A stretch of 64,000 nucleotides of DNA from Haloarchaeobius iranensis (lineage in GTDB: Archaea; Halobacteriota; Halobacteria; Halobacteriales; Natrialbaceae): positions 1-64,000 of the forward strand of contig NZ_FNIA01000016.1 of NCBI RefSeq assembly GCF_900103505.1, written 5' to 3'. A program made the translations under genes and the position numbers. This document shows positions 15,479 to 24,358 of this stretch, one piece after another (positions within the stretch are counted from its first letter, which is position 1; each line of letters begins with the position of its first letter). Below the pieces are notes generated by a model that saw nothing but the letters and a program-made list of their open reading frames with translations, ran no database searches and was not told the DNA's origin.

Positions 15479-16291
15479 ATGGCGAACATGGCAGCGTTGT
15501 TCGGCGAGATCTTGTCGGACGTCGATACGGTAGTGCTCTTCTCCCCGAGTGGGTCTTACTACGAGCGGTTCTCGGAGGCGGAGGACCTCGACGTCCTCGT
15601 GGTGGGGACCGAGAACGCCGTCGGTGCGGAGACGTTCGTCGAACTACCGCTCGAGTTCGAGGAGATCGCCCAGCGAGTGCGCTTCGGCCTGGAGGGCGCG
15701 CTCGAAGCGGGCTACATCGACGACGGCGACGTGTTGCTCTGTGCGACGAGTGTGTTCGATGGGAGCATCGACACCGTGTCGCGGGTCCGTGCCGACGGGT
15801 CGAGCCAGTCGGGCGTGTACGACCTGTTCTCGAGTTCGCGTGCGGAGCCGGCCGTCATCAAGGACGTATTGGAGCTGGCGGTCGAGCTGGGGAAGAAAGG
15901 CCAGAAAGGAAAGCCCGTCGGCGCCCTGTTCGTCGTCGGCGACGCCGGGAAGGTCATGAACAAGTCCCGTCCGCTGTCGTACAACCCGTTCGAGAAGTCC
16001 CACGTCCACGTCGGCGACCCCATCGTGAACGTGATGCTGAAGGAGTTCTCCCGGCTGGACGGCGCGTTCGTCATCTCCGACTCGGGGAAGATCGTCTCGG
16101 CGTACCGCTACCTGGAGCCGTCGGCCGAGGGCGTGGACATCCCGAAGGGCCTGGGCGCGCGCCATATGGCGGCCGGTGCCATCACCCGGGACACGAACGC
16201 GACGGCCATCGTGCTCTCCGAGAGCGACGGGCTGGTACGGGCGTTCAAGAACGGCGAACTGTTGCTGGAGATCGACCCGGAGGACTACTAG
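15479..16291 (+). CDS. dacZ: Diadenylate cyclase DacZ (c-di-AMP synthase)
   Basis: A 270-residue protein matching archaeal DacZ. The DisA_N cyclase domain is in the C-terminal half, with LDGAFVISDSG (the DGA motif) and GLGARHMAAGAITRDTNAT; the usual RHR is RHM here, as I recall for other archaeal members. It makes cyclic di-AMP from two ATP, a messenger that is essential and tightly controlled in Haloferax. The ATG at 15479 is followed by MANMAALFGEIL; a second ATG is three codons later. The stop lies two bases before the start of an MscS-type channel gene. Confidence 0.9.
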   Translation: MANMAALFGEILSDVDTVVLFSPSGSYYERFSEAEDLDVLVVGTENAVGAETFVELPLEFEEIAQRVRFGLEGALEAGYIDDGDVLLCATSVFDGSIDTVSRVRADGSSQSGVYDLFSSSRAEPAVIKDVLELAVELGKKGQKGKPVGALFVVGDAGKVMNKSRPLSYNPFEKSHVHVGDPIVNVMLKEFSRLDGAFVISDSGKIVSAYRYLEPSAEGVDIPKGLGARHMAAGAITRDTNATAIVLSESDGLVRAFKNGELLLEIDPEDY

Positions 16292-16293
16292 GG

Positions 16294-17133
16294 ATGTCCG
16301 TGCTCGGTGGCTTGCTGTGGCTCTCACAGCAGACGACGGCGACGGCGAACCAACCCGGAGCGGATGTGCCGACGTGGGAGGCACTGGTCAACGAACCCCT
16401 CGTCAGAGCGGCGGTCGTCCTCTTTCTCGGTATCGCGCTCGGCATCGTCGTCGGGAAGCTGAACCGCCGGCTGCTGACGGCCGCTGGCGTGCCGGAGATG
16501 GTGGAGGGGACGCCGTTCGAGAGCAGTGCGCGCAGCCTCGGCAGCTCGACGGTCGACATCGTCGCGCGACTGAGTGCGTGGTTCATCTACGGTATCGCGG
16601 CGCTGGCGGCGGTCCACGTGGCAGAGATCGTCCGGACGGGCCAGTTCTGGCTCGGCGTCGTCCGCTTCGTCCCGGACGTGTTCGTGGCCGTGCTCGTGCT
16701 CATCGTGGGCTTCGTCGTCGCCGACAAGGCCGAACTCGTCGTCTCCGAGCGCCTGCGCGGCATCAAGCTCCCCGAGGTGAACCTGCTCCCGCGCGTGGTG
16801 AAGTACAGCGTCATCTACGTCGCCTTCCTCGTCGCGCTCGCCCAGGTCGGCGTGCACATGCTCGCGCTGCTCGTGCTGTTCGCGGGCTACCTGTTCGGGC
16901 TCATCTTCCTCGGTGGGCTGGCGTTCCGCGACCTGCTCCGCTCGAGCGCGGCGGGTGTCTACCTGCTGCTCAATCAGCCGTACGGTATCGGCGACCAGAT
17001 AGAGATCGACGGCCACGAGGGCGTCGTTCAGGAGGTGGACCTGTTCATCACGCAGATCGAGTCCGAGGGCCGGGAGTACATCGTCCCGAACCACCGCGTG
17101 TTCAAGACCGGCGTCGTCCGCGTGCGCCAGTAG
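16294..17133 (+). CDS. Mechanosensitive channel, MscS family
   Basis: A 279-residue membrane protein with about five hydrophobic segments followed by an MscS beta domain: LFAGYLFGLIFLGGLAFRDLLRSSAAGVYLLL (pore-lining helix), then QPYGIGDQIEIDGHEGVVQEVDLFITQIESEGREYIVPNHRVFKTGVV. The C-terminal cytoplasmic vestibule is short. It would release solutes on hypo-osmotic shock. It begins two bases after dacZ and is surely co-transcribed, linking c-di-AMP and turgor in one operon. Confidence 0.9.
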   Translation: MSVLGGLLWLSQQTTATANQPGADVPTWEALVNEPLVRAAVVLFLGIALGIVVGKLNRRLLTAAGVPEMVEGTPFESSARSLGSSTVDIVARLSAWFIYGIAALAAVHVAEIVRTGQFWLGVVRFVPDVFVAVLVLIVGFVVADKAELVVSERLRGIKLPEVNLLPRVVKYSVIYVAFLVALAQVGVHMLALLVLFAGYLFGLIFLGGLAFRDLLRSSAAGVYLLLNQPYGIGDQIEIDGHEGVVQEVDLFITQIESEGREYIVPNHRVFKTGVVRVRQ

Positions 17134-17162
17134 GTGTTCGTCGTCGCTTCTTCGGTGACGTC

Positions 17163-17678
17163 TCAGTCGTCGGCCAGCTCCTCGCTGGACATCGGCCGAG
17201 CGGGGACCCCGGCGACGGTCTCCCCCGGTGGGACGTCCTCGGTGACGAGCGAGTTCGCCGCCACCTGCGCACCCTCGCCGATTTCGACGCCCGGGAGGAC
17301 GATGGCACCGGCGCCGATCATCGCTCGGTCGCCGAGGACGACATCGCCGACCCGGTACTCCTCCTGCAGGAACTCGTGGCACAGCAGCGTCGCGTCGTAG
17401 CCCACGATGACGTGGTCGCCGAGCGTGATGTGCTCCGGCCAGAACACGTCCGGCGTCGCCTCCAGACCCCAGGAGACGCCCTCGCCGACGGTCATCCCGA
17501 GCCGGCGCATCAGCCAGTTCTTCACCCGGAGACTGGGGGAGACGCGGACGATCCAGATGAGGACGTAGTTGAACGCGACCCTGAGCGGCGACTTCGCGTC
17601 GGGCCAGTGCTGGAGGGAGTTCCGCGGGCCGGTCGTCGGGTGTCGCGTGACGCGGTCGCGCCGTGGTTCGTCGCTCAC
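17163..17678 (-). CDS. Hexapeptide-repeat acyltransferase (left-handed beta-helix)
   Basis: A 171-residue acyltransferase of the LbetaH type. Repeats of the form [LIV]-G-x4 are seen in ITLGDHVIVGYDATLLCH, VVLGDRAMIGAGAIVLPGVEIGEGAQVAANSLVT and the closing VPPGETVAGVPARPM, the usual lid of maltose/galactoside acetyltransferases. A hydrophobic stretch near residues 26-40 (RVAFNYVLIWIVRVSPSL) hints at membrane association. Start is set at GTG 17678 (VSDEPRRDR); earlier sequence overlaps purD. Donor and acceptor are unknown. Confidence 0.8.
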   Translation of the reverse strand: MSDEPRRDRVTRHPTTGPRNSLQHWPDAKSPLRVAFNYVLIWIVRVSPSLRVKNWLMRRLGMTVGEGVSWGLEATPDVFWPEHITLGDHVIVGYDATLLCHEFLQEEYRVGDVVLGDRAMIGAGAIVLPGVEIGEGAQVAANSLVTEDVPPGETVAGVPARPMSSEELADD

Positions 17679-17727
17679 GAACTGCGGTTGGATGGCACAG
17701 TTCTTGAAACCGACCGGTTCGGCGGCC

Positions 17728-19056
17728 TCAGTCGGTGAGCTGTTCGACGTGGTCGATGCGGCTCTGGACGAGTTCCTCGGTACCGATGTCGTGGCGGACG
17801 TGGAACCCCTCCTCGCCGGCGACGGCGATGGCGTCCTCGGCGATGGCCTCGGCCTCGCCGATAGTGTCCGCGACGCCGACGACCGCGAACGAGCGCGACG
17901 TCGTGGTGTAGAGGCCGTCGTCACCCTCGTCGACGGAGGCGTAGAACAGGAACGCGTCGCCGTCGTGGTCGGCCGCCGCGGCGGCCGCGCTCTCCGCGTC
18001 GACCTCGATGCGAGTGCCGTCCCGTGGGTCTGTCGGGTAGCCCTCCGGGACGGCGTACTTGCAGACCGTGGCGCGCGACTGGAAGTCGAGTTCGGGGATG
18101 CGCGACCCGCCGTCGCGGGCCCCGACCAGCACCTCGTAGAAGTCGGTGTTCAGGATGGGGAGGACGTTCATGGCCTCGGGGTCGCCGAAGCGGGCGTTGA
18201 ACTCGACGACCTTCACGCCGTCCTCGGTGAGCATGAACTGGCCGTAGAGGACACCGCGGTAGTCGTCGAGGGCCTCGACGGTCGCTTCCAGCACCTGCAG
18301 CGCCTCGAAGCTGTGCAGTTCGGTCATGAACGGGAGCTGGAAGTCGGCCTCGGTGTAGCTCCCCATGCCGCCCGTGTTCGGTCCCTCGTCGCCCTCGTAT
18401 GCGCGCTTGTGGTCCTGCACGGCGGGCGTGATGAGCACGTCGTCGCCGGCCACGAGCGCCTGCACGGTGAACTCCTCGCCGACGAGCCGCTCCTCGAGGA
18501 CGACCTTCTCGTAGTCGGACTCGCGGAGGTACTCTTTCGCCTCCGCTTTCGTTATCTGGTCGCCGGTGACGCGGACGCCCTTCCCGCCGGTCAGCCCCGC
18601 GGGCTTGACAGCGAGGTCCCCGTCGTACTCGTCGATGTAGTCGCAGGCCAGCTCCATGTCGGTGAAGATGGCGTAGTCCGGACAGCCGGGGATATCGTTC
18701 GCCTCCATGAACTCCCGCTGGAACGACTTGTCAGTCTCGATGCGCGCGTCGGCCTGTCGCGGGCCGAACGCGTAGATACCCGCCTCCTCCAGCGCGTCGA
18801 CGACGCCCTCCGCGAGGGGCTTCTCCGGGCCGATGACCGAGAGGGTCGCACCGATGGACTCGGCGTAGTCGACGACGGCGTCGGTGTCGCTGGTGTCGAG
18901 CGTCTCGAAGCCGTCGGTGAGCGCGGCGATACCGGGGTTCCGGTTGCCGGCGCAGGCGTAGAACTCGAACTCGTCGCGTTCCTCGGAGCGGTCGAGCGCG
19001 TGCGCGATGGCGTGTTCGCGGCCGCCACCGCCGACCAGGAGCACGGTCTCTGTCAT
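17728..19056 (-). CDS. purD: Phosphoribosylamine-glycine ligase (purine synthesis)
   Basis: A 442-residue GARS enzyme. It joins 5-phosphoribosylamine and glycine with ATP in purine biosynthesis. Motifs: VLLVGGGGREHAIAHAL, AGNRNPGIAAL, VIGPEKPLAEGVVDAL, KPAGLTGGKGVRVT (ATP-grasp), EGPNTGGMGSYTE, and FNARFGDPEAMNVLP with metal-binding Glu/Asn. Length is normal. ATG at 19056 (MTETVLLVGGG); longer upstream sequence is an unspecific extension. The gene stands alone. Confidence 0.95.
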   Translation of the reverse strand: MTETVLLVGGGGREHAIAHALDRSEERDEFEFYACAGNRNPGIAALTDGFETLDTSDTDAVVDYAESIGATLSVIGPEKPLAEGVVDALEEAGIYAFGPRQADARIETDKSFQREFMEANDIPGCPDYAIFTDMELACDYIDEYDGDLAVKPAGLTGGKGVRVTGDQITKAEAKEYLRESDYEKVVLEERLVGEEFTVQALVAGDDVLITPAVQDHKRAYEGDEGPNTGGMGSYTEADFQLPFMTELHSFEALQVLEATVEALDDYRGVLYGQFMLTEDGVKVVEFNARFGDPEAMNVLPILNTDFYEVLVGARDGGSRIPELDFQSRATVCKYAVPEGYPTDPRDGTRIEVDAESAAAAAADHDGDAFLFYASVDEGDDGLYTTTSRSFAVVGVADTIGEAEAIAEDAIAVAGEEGFHVRHDIGTEELVQSRIDHVEQLTD

Positions 19057-19164
19057 ACCCGAAGTCGGTACGCAAGGGAGTGTAATGGTTTCGGTTCTTC
19101 CGGTCGTAAGTATACACGTGGGTGGATACAAAAAGCTCTCCAATCGTCGCGGAGCCGCTGGCAA

Positions 19165-19251
19165 CTACTGCGCGGACAGCCCCGCACCGAGTGCGATGCC
19201 GACGCCCACCATCTGCCCGTCCAGCCCTCCATCGTCGACCTCGTCCAGCAT
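19165..19251 (-). CDS. Possible tiny ORF or gene remnant, 28 residues
   Basis: An open frame on the minus strand from ATG 19251 encodes MLDEVDDGG-LDGQMVGVGIALGAGLSAQ and stops at TAG. The acidic head followed by a Gly/Ala/Val hydrophobic segment is reminiscent of small haloarchaeal membrane proteins but stops before a full helix. The region has no other gene, but a 28-residue frame in such GC-rich DNA can be chance. It could be a remnant of a longer gene. Confidence 0.25.
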   Translation of the reverse strand: MLDEVDDGGLDGQMVGVGIALGAGLSAQ

Positions 19252-19335
19252 CTCCCTCCGCACACCGGCGACCGGCAAATATGCTCCGCTCCCGGAGTCG
19301 GACGGTTTTACCCGTCACCGGCCCAAGGAGGTTGC

Positions 19336-21456
19336 ATGAGCGACCCCACAGCCCGGAACCGGCTCGACGAGGAGGCGTCGCCGTACCTGCGCCAGCACGC
19401 GGACAACCCCGTCAACTGGCAGCCATGGGACGAGGCCGCGCTCGAAGCGGCGAAGGAGCGCGACGTGCCCATCTTCCTCTCGGTCGGCTACTCGGCGTGC
19501 CACTGGTGCCACGTCATGGAGGAGGAGAGCTTCGAGGACAGCGAGGTCGCCGAGGTGCTGAACCAGGACTTCGTCCCCATCAAGGTCGACCGCGAGGAGC
19601 GCCCTGACCTCGACTCCATCTACCAGACCGTCTCGCAGCTGGTCTCCGGCCGGGGCGGCTGGCCGCTCTCCGTCTGGCTCACACCCGAGGGCAAGCCGTT
19701 CTACGTCGGCACGTACTTCCCGCGAGAGCCCCGTCGGAACGCGCCCGGTTTCCTCGACCTGCTCGGGAACATCGCGAACTCGTGGAGCAAGGCCGAGGAC
19801 CGCCGGGAGATGGAGAACAGGGCCGAGCAGTGGACCCGCGCCGCGAAGGACCAGCTGGAGGACGTCCCTTCGGCCGGCGAGGACGCCCCGGACGAGGACG
19901 TCCTGACCGACGCCGCCGACGCCGTTCTCAGAGCCGTCGACGGCGAACACGGTGGCTTCGGCACCGGCCAGAAGTTCCCGCAGGAGGCACGCCTGCACCT
20001 GCTGCTCCGGGCGTACGACGGCACGGGTCGGGACGCCTACCGCGACGCGGCGGTCCAGACCCTCGACGCGATGGCCGACGGCGGACTGTACGACCACCTC
20101 GGTGGCGGCTTCCACCGCTACTGCACCGACCGCGACTGGACCGTGCCGCACTTCGAGAAGATGCTGTACGACAACGCCGAGCTGCCCCGGGTGTTCCTCG
20201 CTGGCTACCAGCTCACCGGGACGGAGCGCTACCGGACCGTCACGGAGGAGACCCTCGCGTTCGTCGAGCGGGAGCTCACGCACCCGGACGGTGGCTTCTT
20301 CTCGACGCTCGATGCCCGGTCGCCCGACGAGGACGGGGAGCACGTCGAAGGTGCGTTCTACGTCTGGACGCCCGGGGCGGTCCACGAGGTGCTCGACGAC
20401 GAGCACGCCGACCTGTTCTGTGACCGCTACGGCGTCACCGACTCGGGCAACTTCGAGCACGGGCAGACCGTGCTGACCATCGACCGGGAGATAGCGGACC
20501 TGGCCGACGAGTACGACCTCGACGCAGCGACCGTCGAGGAACGACTCGACGAGGCTCGTGCGGCGCTGTTCGAGGCCCGTGGTGACCGGCCACGCCCCCG
20601 ACGCGACGAGAAGGTGCTCGCGGGCTGGAACGGGCTGATGGCGTCCGCGTTCGCCGAGGCCGCCATCGTGCTCGACCCGGAGTACGCCGACGCGGCCGCG
20701 GAGGCGCTCGGGTTCGTCAGGGAGCACCTGTGGGACGGGGAATCGAAGACCCTCTCGCGGCGCTTCAAGGACGGCGACGTGAACGGCGACGCGTTCCTCG
20801 AGGACTACGCGTTCCTCGCCCGCGGCGCGTTCGACACCTACCAGGCGACGGGCGAGCCAGCGCACCTCGGCTTCGCGCTCGACCTCGCCCGGGTCGTCGT
20901 TCGGGACTTCTGGGACCCCGACGAGGGGACGGTGTTCTTCACGCCGCAGGACGGCGAGGAGCTGGTCGCTCGCCCGCAGGAGCTCCGCGACCAGTCCACG
21001 CCGTCGAGTCTCGGCGTCGCGCTCGACGTGCTGTTGTCGCTCGACGGCTTCGCACCCGACGAGGCGTTCGCCGACGTGGTGGAGGCCACGCTCGCGACCC
21101 ACGGCACGCGCGTCGAGACCAGCCCGCTGGAGTACCCCACCCTCGCGCTCGTCGCGGACCGCTGGAGCGCCGGCGACGCGGAGCTGACGGTCGCCACGGA
21201 CGACCGCCCACTGCCCGAGCGCTGGCGCGAGACGCTGGCCGGAACGTACCTGCCCCGGCGACTGCTGGCTCCCCGCCCCGCGACCGACGACGACCTGGCG
21301 ATGTGGCTCGACGACCTCGAGCTCGACGAGGCACCGGCCGTCTGGGCCGAGCGGACGGCCCGCGACGGCGAGCCGACGGTGTACGCCTGCCGTGGCTTCG
21401 CCTGCTCGCAGCCGACACACGACATCGAAGAAGCCCTCGACTGGTTCGAGACGTAG
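19336..21456 (+). CDS. DUF255 / YyaL-type thioredoxin-domain protein
   Basis: A 706-residue protein of the YyaL/SPATA20 family. The N-terminal thioredoxin-like DUF255 domain has NRLDEEASPYLRQHADNPVNW, then GYSACHWCHVMEEESF with Cys55 and Cys58, and KVDREERPDLD. The rest is an alpha/alpha-toroid resembling glycoside hydrolase families, with GGFGTGQKFPQEARL and DLLYDNAEL-like motifs (FEKMLYDNAEL). Cellular role is unknown. ATG at 19336; the frame is open far upstream across purD, which is a shadow. It is one of several thioredoxin-fold genes in this part. Confidence 0.9.
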   Translation: MSDPTARNRLDEEASPYLRQHADNPVNWQPWDEAALEAAKERDVPIFLSVGYSACHWCHVMEEESFEDSEVAEVLNQDFVPIKVDREERPDLDSIYQTVSQLVSGRGGWPLSVWLTPEGKPFYVGTYFPREPRRNAPGFLDLLGNIANSWSKAEDRREMENRAEQWTRAAKDQLEDVPSAGEDAPDEDVLTDAADAVLRAVDGEHGGFGTGQKFPQEARLHLLLRAYDGTGRDAYRDAAVQTLDAMADGGLYDHLGGGFHRYCTDRDWTVPHFEKMLYDNAELPRVFLAGYQLTGTERYRTVTEETLAFVERELTHPDGGFFSTLDARSPDEDGEHVEGAFYVWTPGAVHEVLDDEHADLFCDRYGVTDSGNFEHGQTVLTIDREIADLADEYDLDAATVEERLDEARAALFEARGDRPRPRRDEKVLAGWNGLMASAFAEAAIVLDPEYADAAAEALGFVREHLWDGESKTLSRRFKDGDVNGDAFLEDYAFLARGAFDTYQATGEPAHLGFALDLARVVVRDFWDPDEGTVFFTPQDGEELVARPQELRDQSTPSSLGVALDVLLSLDGFAPDEAFADVVEATLATHGTRVETSPLEYPTLALVADRWSAGDAELTVATDDRPLPERWRETLAGTYLPRRLLAPRPATDDDLAMWLDDLELDEAPAVWAERTARDGEPTVYACRGFACSQPTHDIEEALDWFET

Positions 21457-21458
21457 GG

Positions 21459-21845
21459 CTACGTCTCGGCGTCGAGCTGTTCGGCCAGCCAGACCGCGAT
21501 GGGACGGTCCGCCTCCTCGACGAAACGGGCCAGCTCGGCGCCCGTCTCGCCGTCCTCGACGACGACCGTCGGGATGTACTCGATGCCGTACTCGGAGACG
21601 CCGGGACCGACCTTCTCACCGTCCTCACGTTCGACCGGGTAGTGCTCGACGTCCTGGACCTCGGCCGCATCGAGCGCCGCCCCGAAGTCCGGCAGCTGGC
21701 TGCGACAGTCCTTGCACCAGTCCCCGCCCCAGACCTTGACGACGATGCGGTCCGCGAGCGCCTCCCAGACCGCGAGGGTTTCCTCGTAGGCGTCGGGTGC
21801 CCACGCGGGGTTCGGCCGCATCGTCTCGAGTTCTGCCTCGCTCAT
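21459..21845 (-). CDS. Thioredoxin-family protein
   Basis: A 128-residue thioredoxin-like protein: VVKVWGGDWCKDCRSQLPDFG contains Cys44-x-x-Cys47 (WCKDC, not the usual WCGPC), followed by an EHYPVERED strand and GIEYIPTVVVEDGETG with the cis-proline. It ends with the AEQLDAET helix. The WCxDC active site suggests a disulfide isomerase or a specialised reductant, not a general thioredoxin. ATG at 21845. It is convergent with the DUF255 gene and divergent from cysteine synthase. Confidence 0.85.
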   Translation of the reverse strand: MSEAELETMRPNPAWAPDAYEETLAVWEALADRIVVKVWGGDWCKDCRSQLPDFGAALDAAEVQDVEHYPVEREDGEKVGPGVSEYGIEYIPTVVVEDGETGAELARFVEEADRPIAVWLAEQLDAET

Positions 21846-21972
21846 ACCCCGGCCTACCCCGCCGACGGGGAAAACGCTCCCGCTCCTCGCAGGGGTTGCC
21901 GATGGTCCGCAGTCCCCGGCCACATCTGCCGCCGCCGGCCGCCCCTTAGTCGTCCAGCCCGTACCGGTCGGC

Positions 21973-22947
21973 GTGAAACGGAGCATACTGGACGCAGTCG
22001 GCTCGCCGCTGGTGCAGGTGACCTCGCCGCCGGGCGCGACGGTCGCCGCCAAGGTCGAGTCGTTCAACCCCGGCGGCTCCGCCAAGGACCGACCGGCCCG
22101 GGAGATGGTCCTCGACGCCGAGCGACGCGGGGAGATCGAACCCGGCGACAGGCTCGTGGAGCCGACGAGCGGGAACACCGGTATCGGCATCGCGATGGTC
22201 GGCGCGGCGCGCGGCTACGACGTGACCATCGTCATGCCCGCGGGGATGTCCGAGGAGCGGAAGGGCATCCTCCGGGCGTACGGGGCCGACATCGAACTCG
22301 TCGAGGGGGGCATGGTCGACGCCCGGGACCGTGCGGACCAGATAGAGGCGGAGACCGGCGCGTTCCAGCTCCGGCAGTTCGAGAACCCCGCCAACCCCCG
22401 GGCGCACTACCGGACGACCGCCGAGGAGATACTGGAGCAGGTCGACGGCCGCGAGATAGACGCCCTCGTCGCGGGTGTCGGCACGGGCGGCACCATCTCG
22501 GGCAACGCCCGCCGGCTGACGGAGGAGTTCCCCGACATGCGCGTCGTCGGCGTCGAACCAGAGGACAACGCGGTCCTGACGACGGGCGAGGCCGGCGAGG
22601 ACGAGTTCCAGGGTATGGGACCCGGCTTCGTCAGCGACAACCTCGACCGCGACCTCATCGACGAGGTCCGCACCGTGAACTTCGAGGCGGCCGAGGCGGA
22701 GTGCCGCCGCCTGGCCCGCGAGGAGGGCATCTTCGTCGGCCAGTCCTCCGGCGCGTCCTGTCTGAAGGCCCGCGAAGTCGCCGCCGAGATAGCGGAGCCG
22801 AGCGCGGACTGCCCGGCGTCCGGACGCGACGCCGTCGAGCCGGGCGGCGTCGAGACCGACGGCGGCGACTACACGGACTGCCCGCTCGTCGTGACGGTGT
22901 TCTGGGACTCCGGCGAGCGGTACATGTCGGCGGGGACGTTCGACTGA
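21973..22947 (+). CDS. PLP-dependent cysteine synthase family protein
   Basis: A 324-residue fold-type II PLP enzyme. It has ESFNPGGSAKDRPAREM with the Schiff-base Lys38, VEPTSGNTGIGIAM for substrate binding, VAGVGTGGTISGNARRL, and GIFVGQSSGASCLKA. Most likely it makes cysteine from O-acetylserine (or O-phosphoserine) and sulfide; cystathionine beta-synthase-type reactions are possible. A Cys/acidic insertion (residues about 275-305, with ADCPASGRDAVEP) is unusual. Start GTG 21973; divergent from the thioredoxin gene by 127 bases. Confidence 0.85.
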   Translation: MKRSILDAVGSPLVQVTSPPGATVAAKVESFNPGGSAKDRPAREMVLDAERRGEIEPGDRLVEPTSGNTGIGIAMVGAARGYDVTIVMPAGMSEERKGILRAYGADIELVEGGMVDARDRADQIEAETGAFQLRQFENPANPRAHYRTTAEEILEQVDGREIDALVAGVGTGGTISGNARRLTEEFPDMRVVGVEPEDNAVLTTGEAGEDEFQGMGPGFVSDNLDRDLIDEVRTVNFEAAEAECRRLAREEGIFVGQSSGASCLKAREVAAEIAEPSADCPASGRDAVEPGGVETDGGDYTDCPLVVTVFWDSGERYMSAGTFD

Positions 22948-22956
22948 CCTGCCCCC

Positions 22957-23841
22957 TCAGGATTCGTCGGTACTCTCGCGGTCGACGGGGGACGGCACCC
23001 GCTCCCGCAGGAACTCCAACAGCGTCTCATCGAACTTCTCCGGGTGTTCGCGCGTCGGCCAGTGGCCGCAGTTCTCGAAGACGACAAGCTCCGAGTCCGG
23101 AATCCGTTCGTGGGCACGTCGCGCCCACGCCGCCGGGAACAGCGGGTCGGACTCGCCGTGGACGAGCAGCGTCGGCACCCCGACCTCTTCGAGCCGGTCC
23201 GCGAAGTTCGTCCGGGCGCGGCCGTCGGGGGTTATCTCGTTCCGCTGGAAGGCGGTGAACGCCCGGCCGGCACCGCGCTGGCTGGCGCGCTCGTTGACCG
23301 ACTCGACGAACGCCTCGTCGAGCGTCGACGGGTCGTGGACGACGTTCGCGAGACCGGTGACGGTCGCGGTCCTGGAACTGCCGAGCATCGACCAGCCGGT
23401 CGCGTTCGCGCCGGGGACGTTGGCCAGCGCGTACAGCATCGGGCCGCCGGGGACCCGCGCGCCGAGCCCGTAGCTGTCGACGAGGCCCAGCGCCCGGACG
23501 CGGTCCGGGTGGTCGAGGGTGTAGCCGAGCGCGACGGCACCGCCCATCGAGATGCCGACGAGGGCGAACTCGTCGAGCCCGACCGACTCGACGAACCCCT
23601 CGAACACGTCGCGGTAGGTGTCGATGGAGTGGTCGTCGACGGGGTCGCTGTCGCCGTACTCCGGCCAGTCCGGGGCGTACACCTGGTACGACTCGGCGAG
23701 CGTCTCGACGGTGTGTCGCCAGGAGAGGTCGGCGTCGTCGACGCCCGCACCGTGGAGGAGGACGACCTGGGGCCCCTCAATGCCCGCGCGCCGGTAGTGG
23801 ATGCGCAGGCCGTCGACGCGGGCGATTCCGTGGCCAGTCAT
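22957..23841 (-). CDS. Alpha/beta-fold hydrolase
   Basis: A 294-residue alpha/beta hydrolase. HGAGVDDADLSW gives the oxyanion region, LVGISMGGAVALGY carries the nucleophile Ser98, HGESDPLFPAAWARR the acid Asp, and FENCGHWPTREHPEKF the His. It resembles MhpC-like C-C or ester hydrolases of aromatic degradation, but the substrate cannot be read from sequence. The ATG at 23841 overlaps the stop of the upstream DUF5804 gene, so the two are co-transcribed. Confidence 0.85.
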   Translation of the reverse strand: MTGHGIARVDGLRIHYRRAGIEGPQVVLLHGAGVDDADLSWRHTVETLAESYQVYAPDWPEYGDSDPVDDHSIDTYRDVFEGFVESVGLDEFALVGISMGGAVALGYTLDHPDRVRALGLVDSYGLGARVPGGPMLYALANVPGANATGWSMLGSSRTATVTGLANVVHDPSTLDEAFVESVNERASQRGAGRAFTAFQRNEITPDGRARTNFADRLEEVGVPTLLVHGESDPLFPAAWARRAHERIPDSELVVFENCGHWPTREHPEKFDETLLEFLRERVPSPVDRESTDES

Positions 23842-24308
23842 CCGGCGAACTCCTCCTCGCTGACGCGGACGACCATCGTCTCCTCGACCTCGGGCCGGAG
23901 GTCGTACGCCGGGAGCTCGCCGTCGACCCGCTGGGCGAACAGGGGCTCGACGGGCTCCGGTGGGCCGTCCTCTGGATCGAGCAGGCCGTACAGCTTGCAG
24001 AACTGGTCGGTCTCGGCGGGCGCGACGGCGTCGTTGCGGACCGCCGTGGCGAGTCCGCGGGAGAGCCACTCCTCGTCGTCGACGCTCGGCTCGCGGACGA
24101 GCACCTCGTCGACGAACCGGACGATGTACCAGTCGAGGTCGTTCAACAGGGAGACGGCCGCCCCGAGGCTCACCGTGCGGAGCGCGATCGCGTTCTCGTA
24201 GGGCTCCCAGAGGTCGTAGGTCGACAGGGCCTCGCGCGAGGTCTCGCGCGAGAGGAGCTCGTACCGGAGGACCACGTCGGACGAGCCGATGAGACAGACG
24301 TCAGTCAC
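23838..24308 (-). CDS. DUF5804-like haloarchaeal protein
   Basis: A 156-residue soluble protein: MTDVCLIGSSDVVLRYELLSRETSREALSTYDLWEPYENA, then RTVSLGAAVSLLNDLDWYIVRFVDEVLVREPS, a pattern I associate with haloarchaeal DUF5804. The C-terminal acidic tail is lineage-specific. First gene of a two-gene unit with the alpha/beta hydrolase (ATGA overlap). Function unknown. Confidence 0.75.
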   Translation of the reverse strand: MTDVCLIGSSDVVLRYELLSRETSREALSTYDLWEPYENAIALRTVSLGAAVSLLNDLDWYIVRFVDEVLVREPSVDDEEWLSRGLATAVRNDAVAPAETDQFCKLYGLLDPEDGPPEPVEPLFAQRVDGELPAYDLRPEVEETMVVRVSEEEFAG

Positions 24309-24358
24309 TGCAGTCCCGTTCGTACCCAGAGGGTATGTGGATTTCGCTCGGCCGGGTC

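Noticed and set aside
16176-17738. 520-residue + strand frame across the dacZ end and MscS gene
   Set aside because: Arg-Gly-rich shadow; the MscS frame has a coherent pore helix and beta domain.
17569-19335. A continuous + strand reading frame extends the DUF255 gene by nearly 1.8 kb upstream
   Set aside because: It runs antisense through purD, its residues are Val/Arg/Asp-rich shadow, and the family starts at MSDPTARNRLDEEASPYLRQ.
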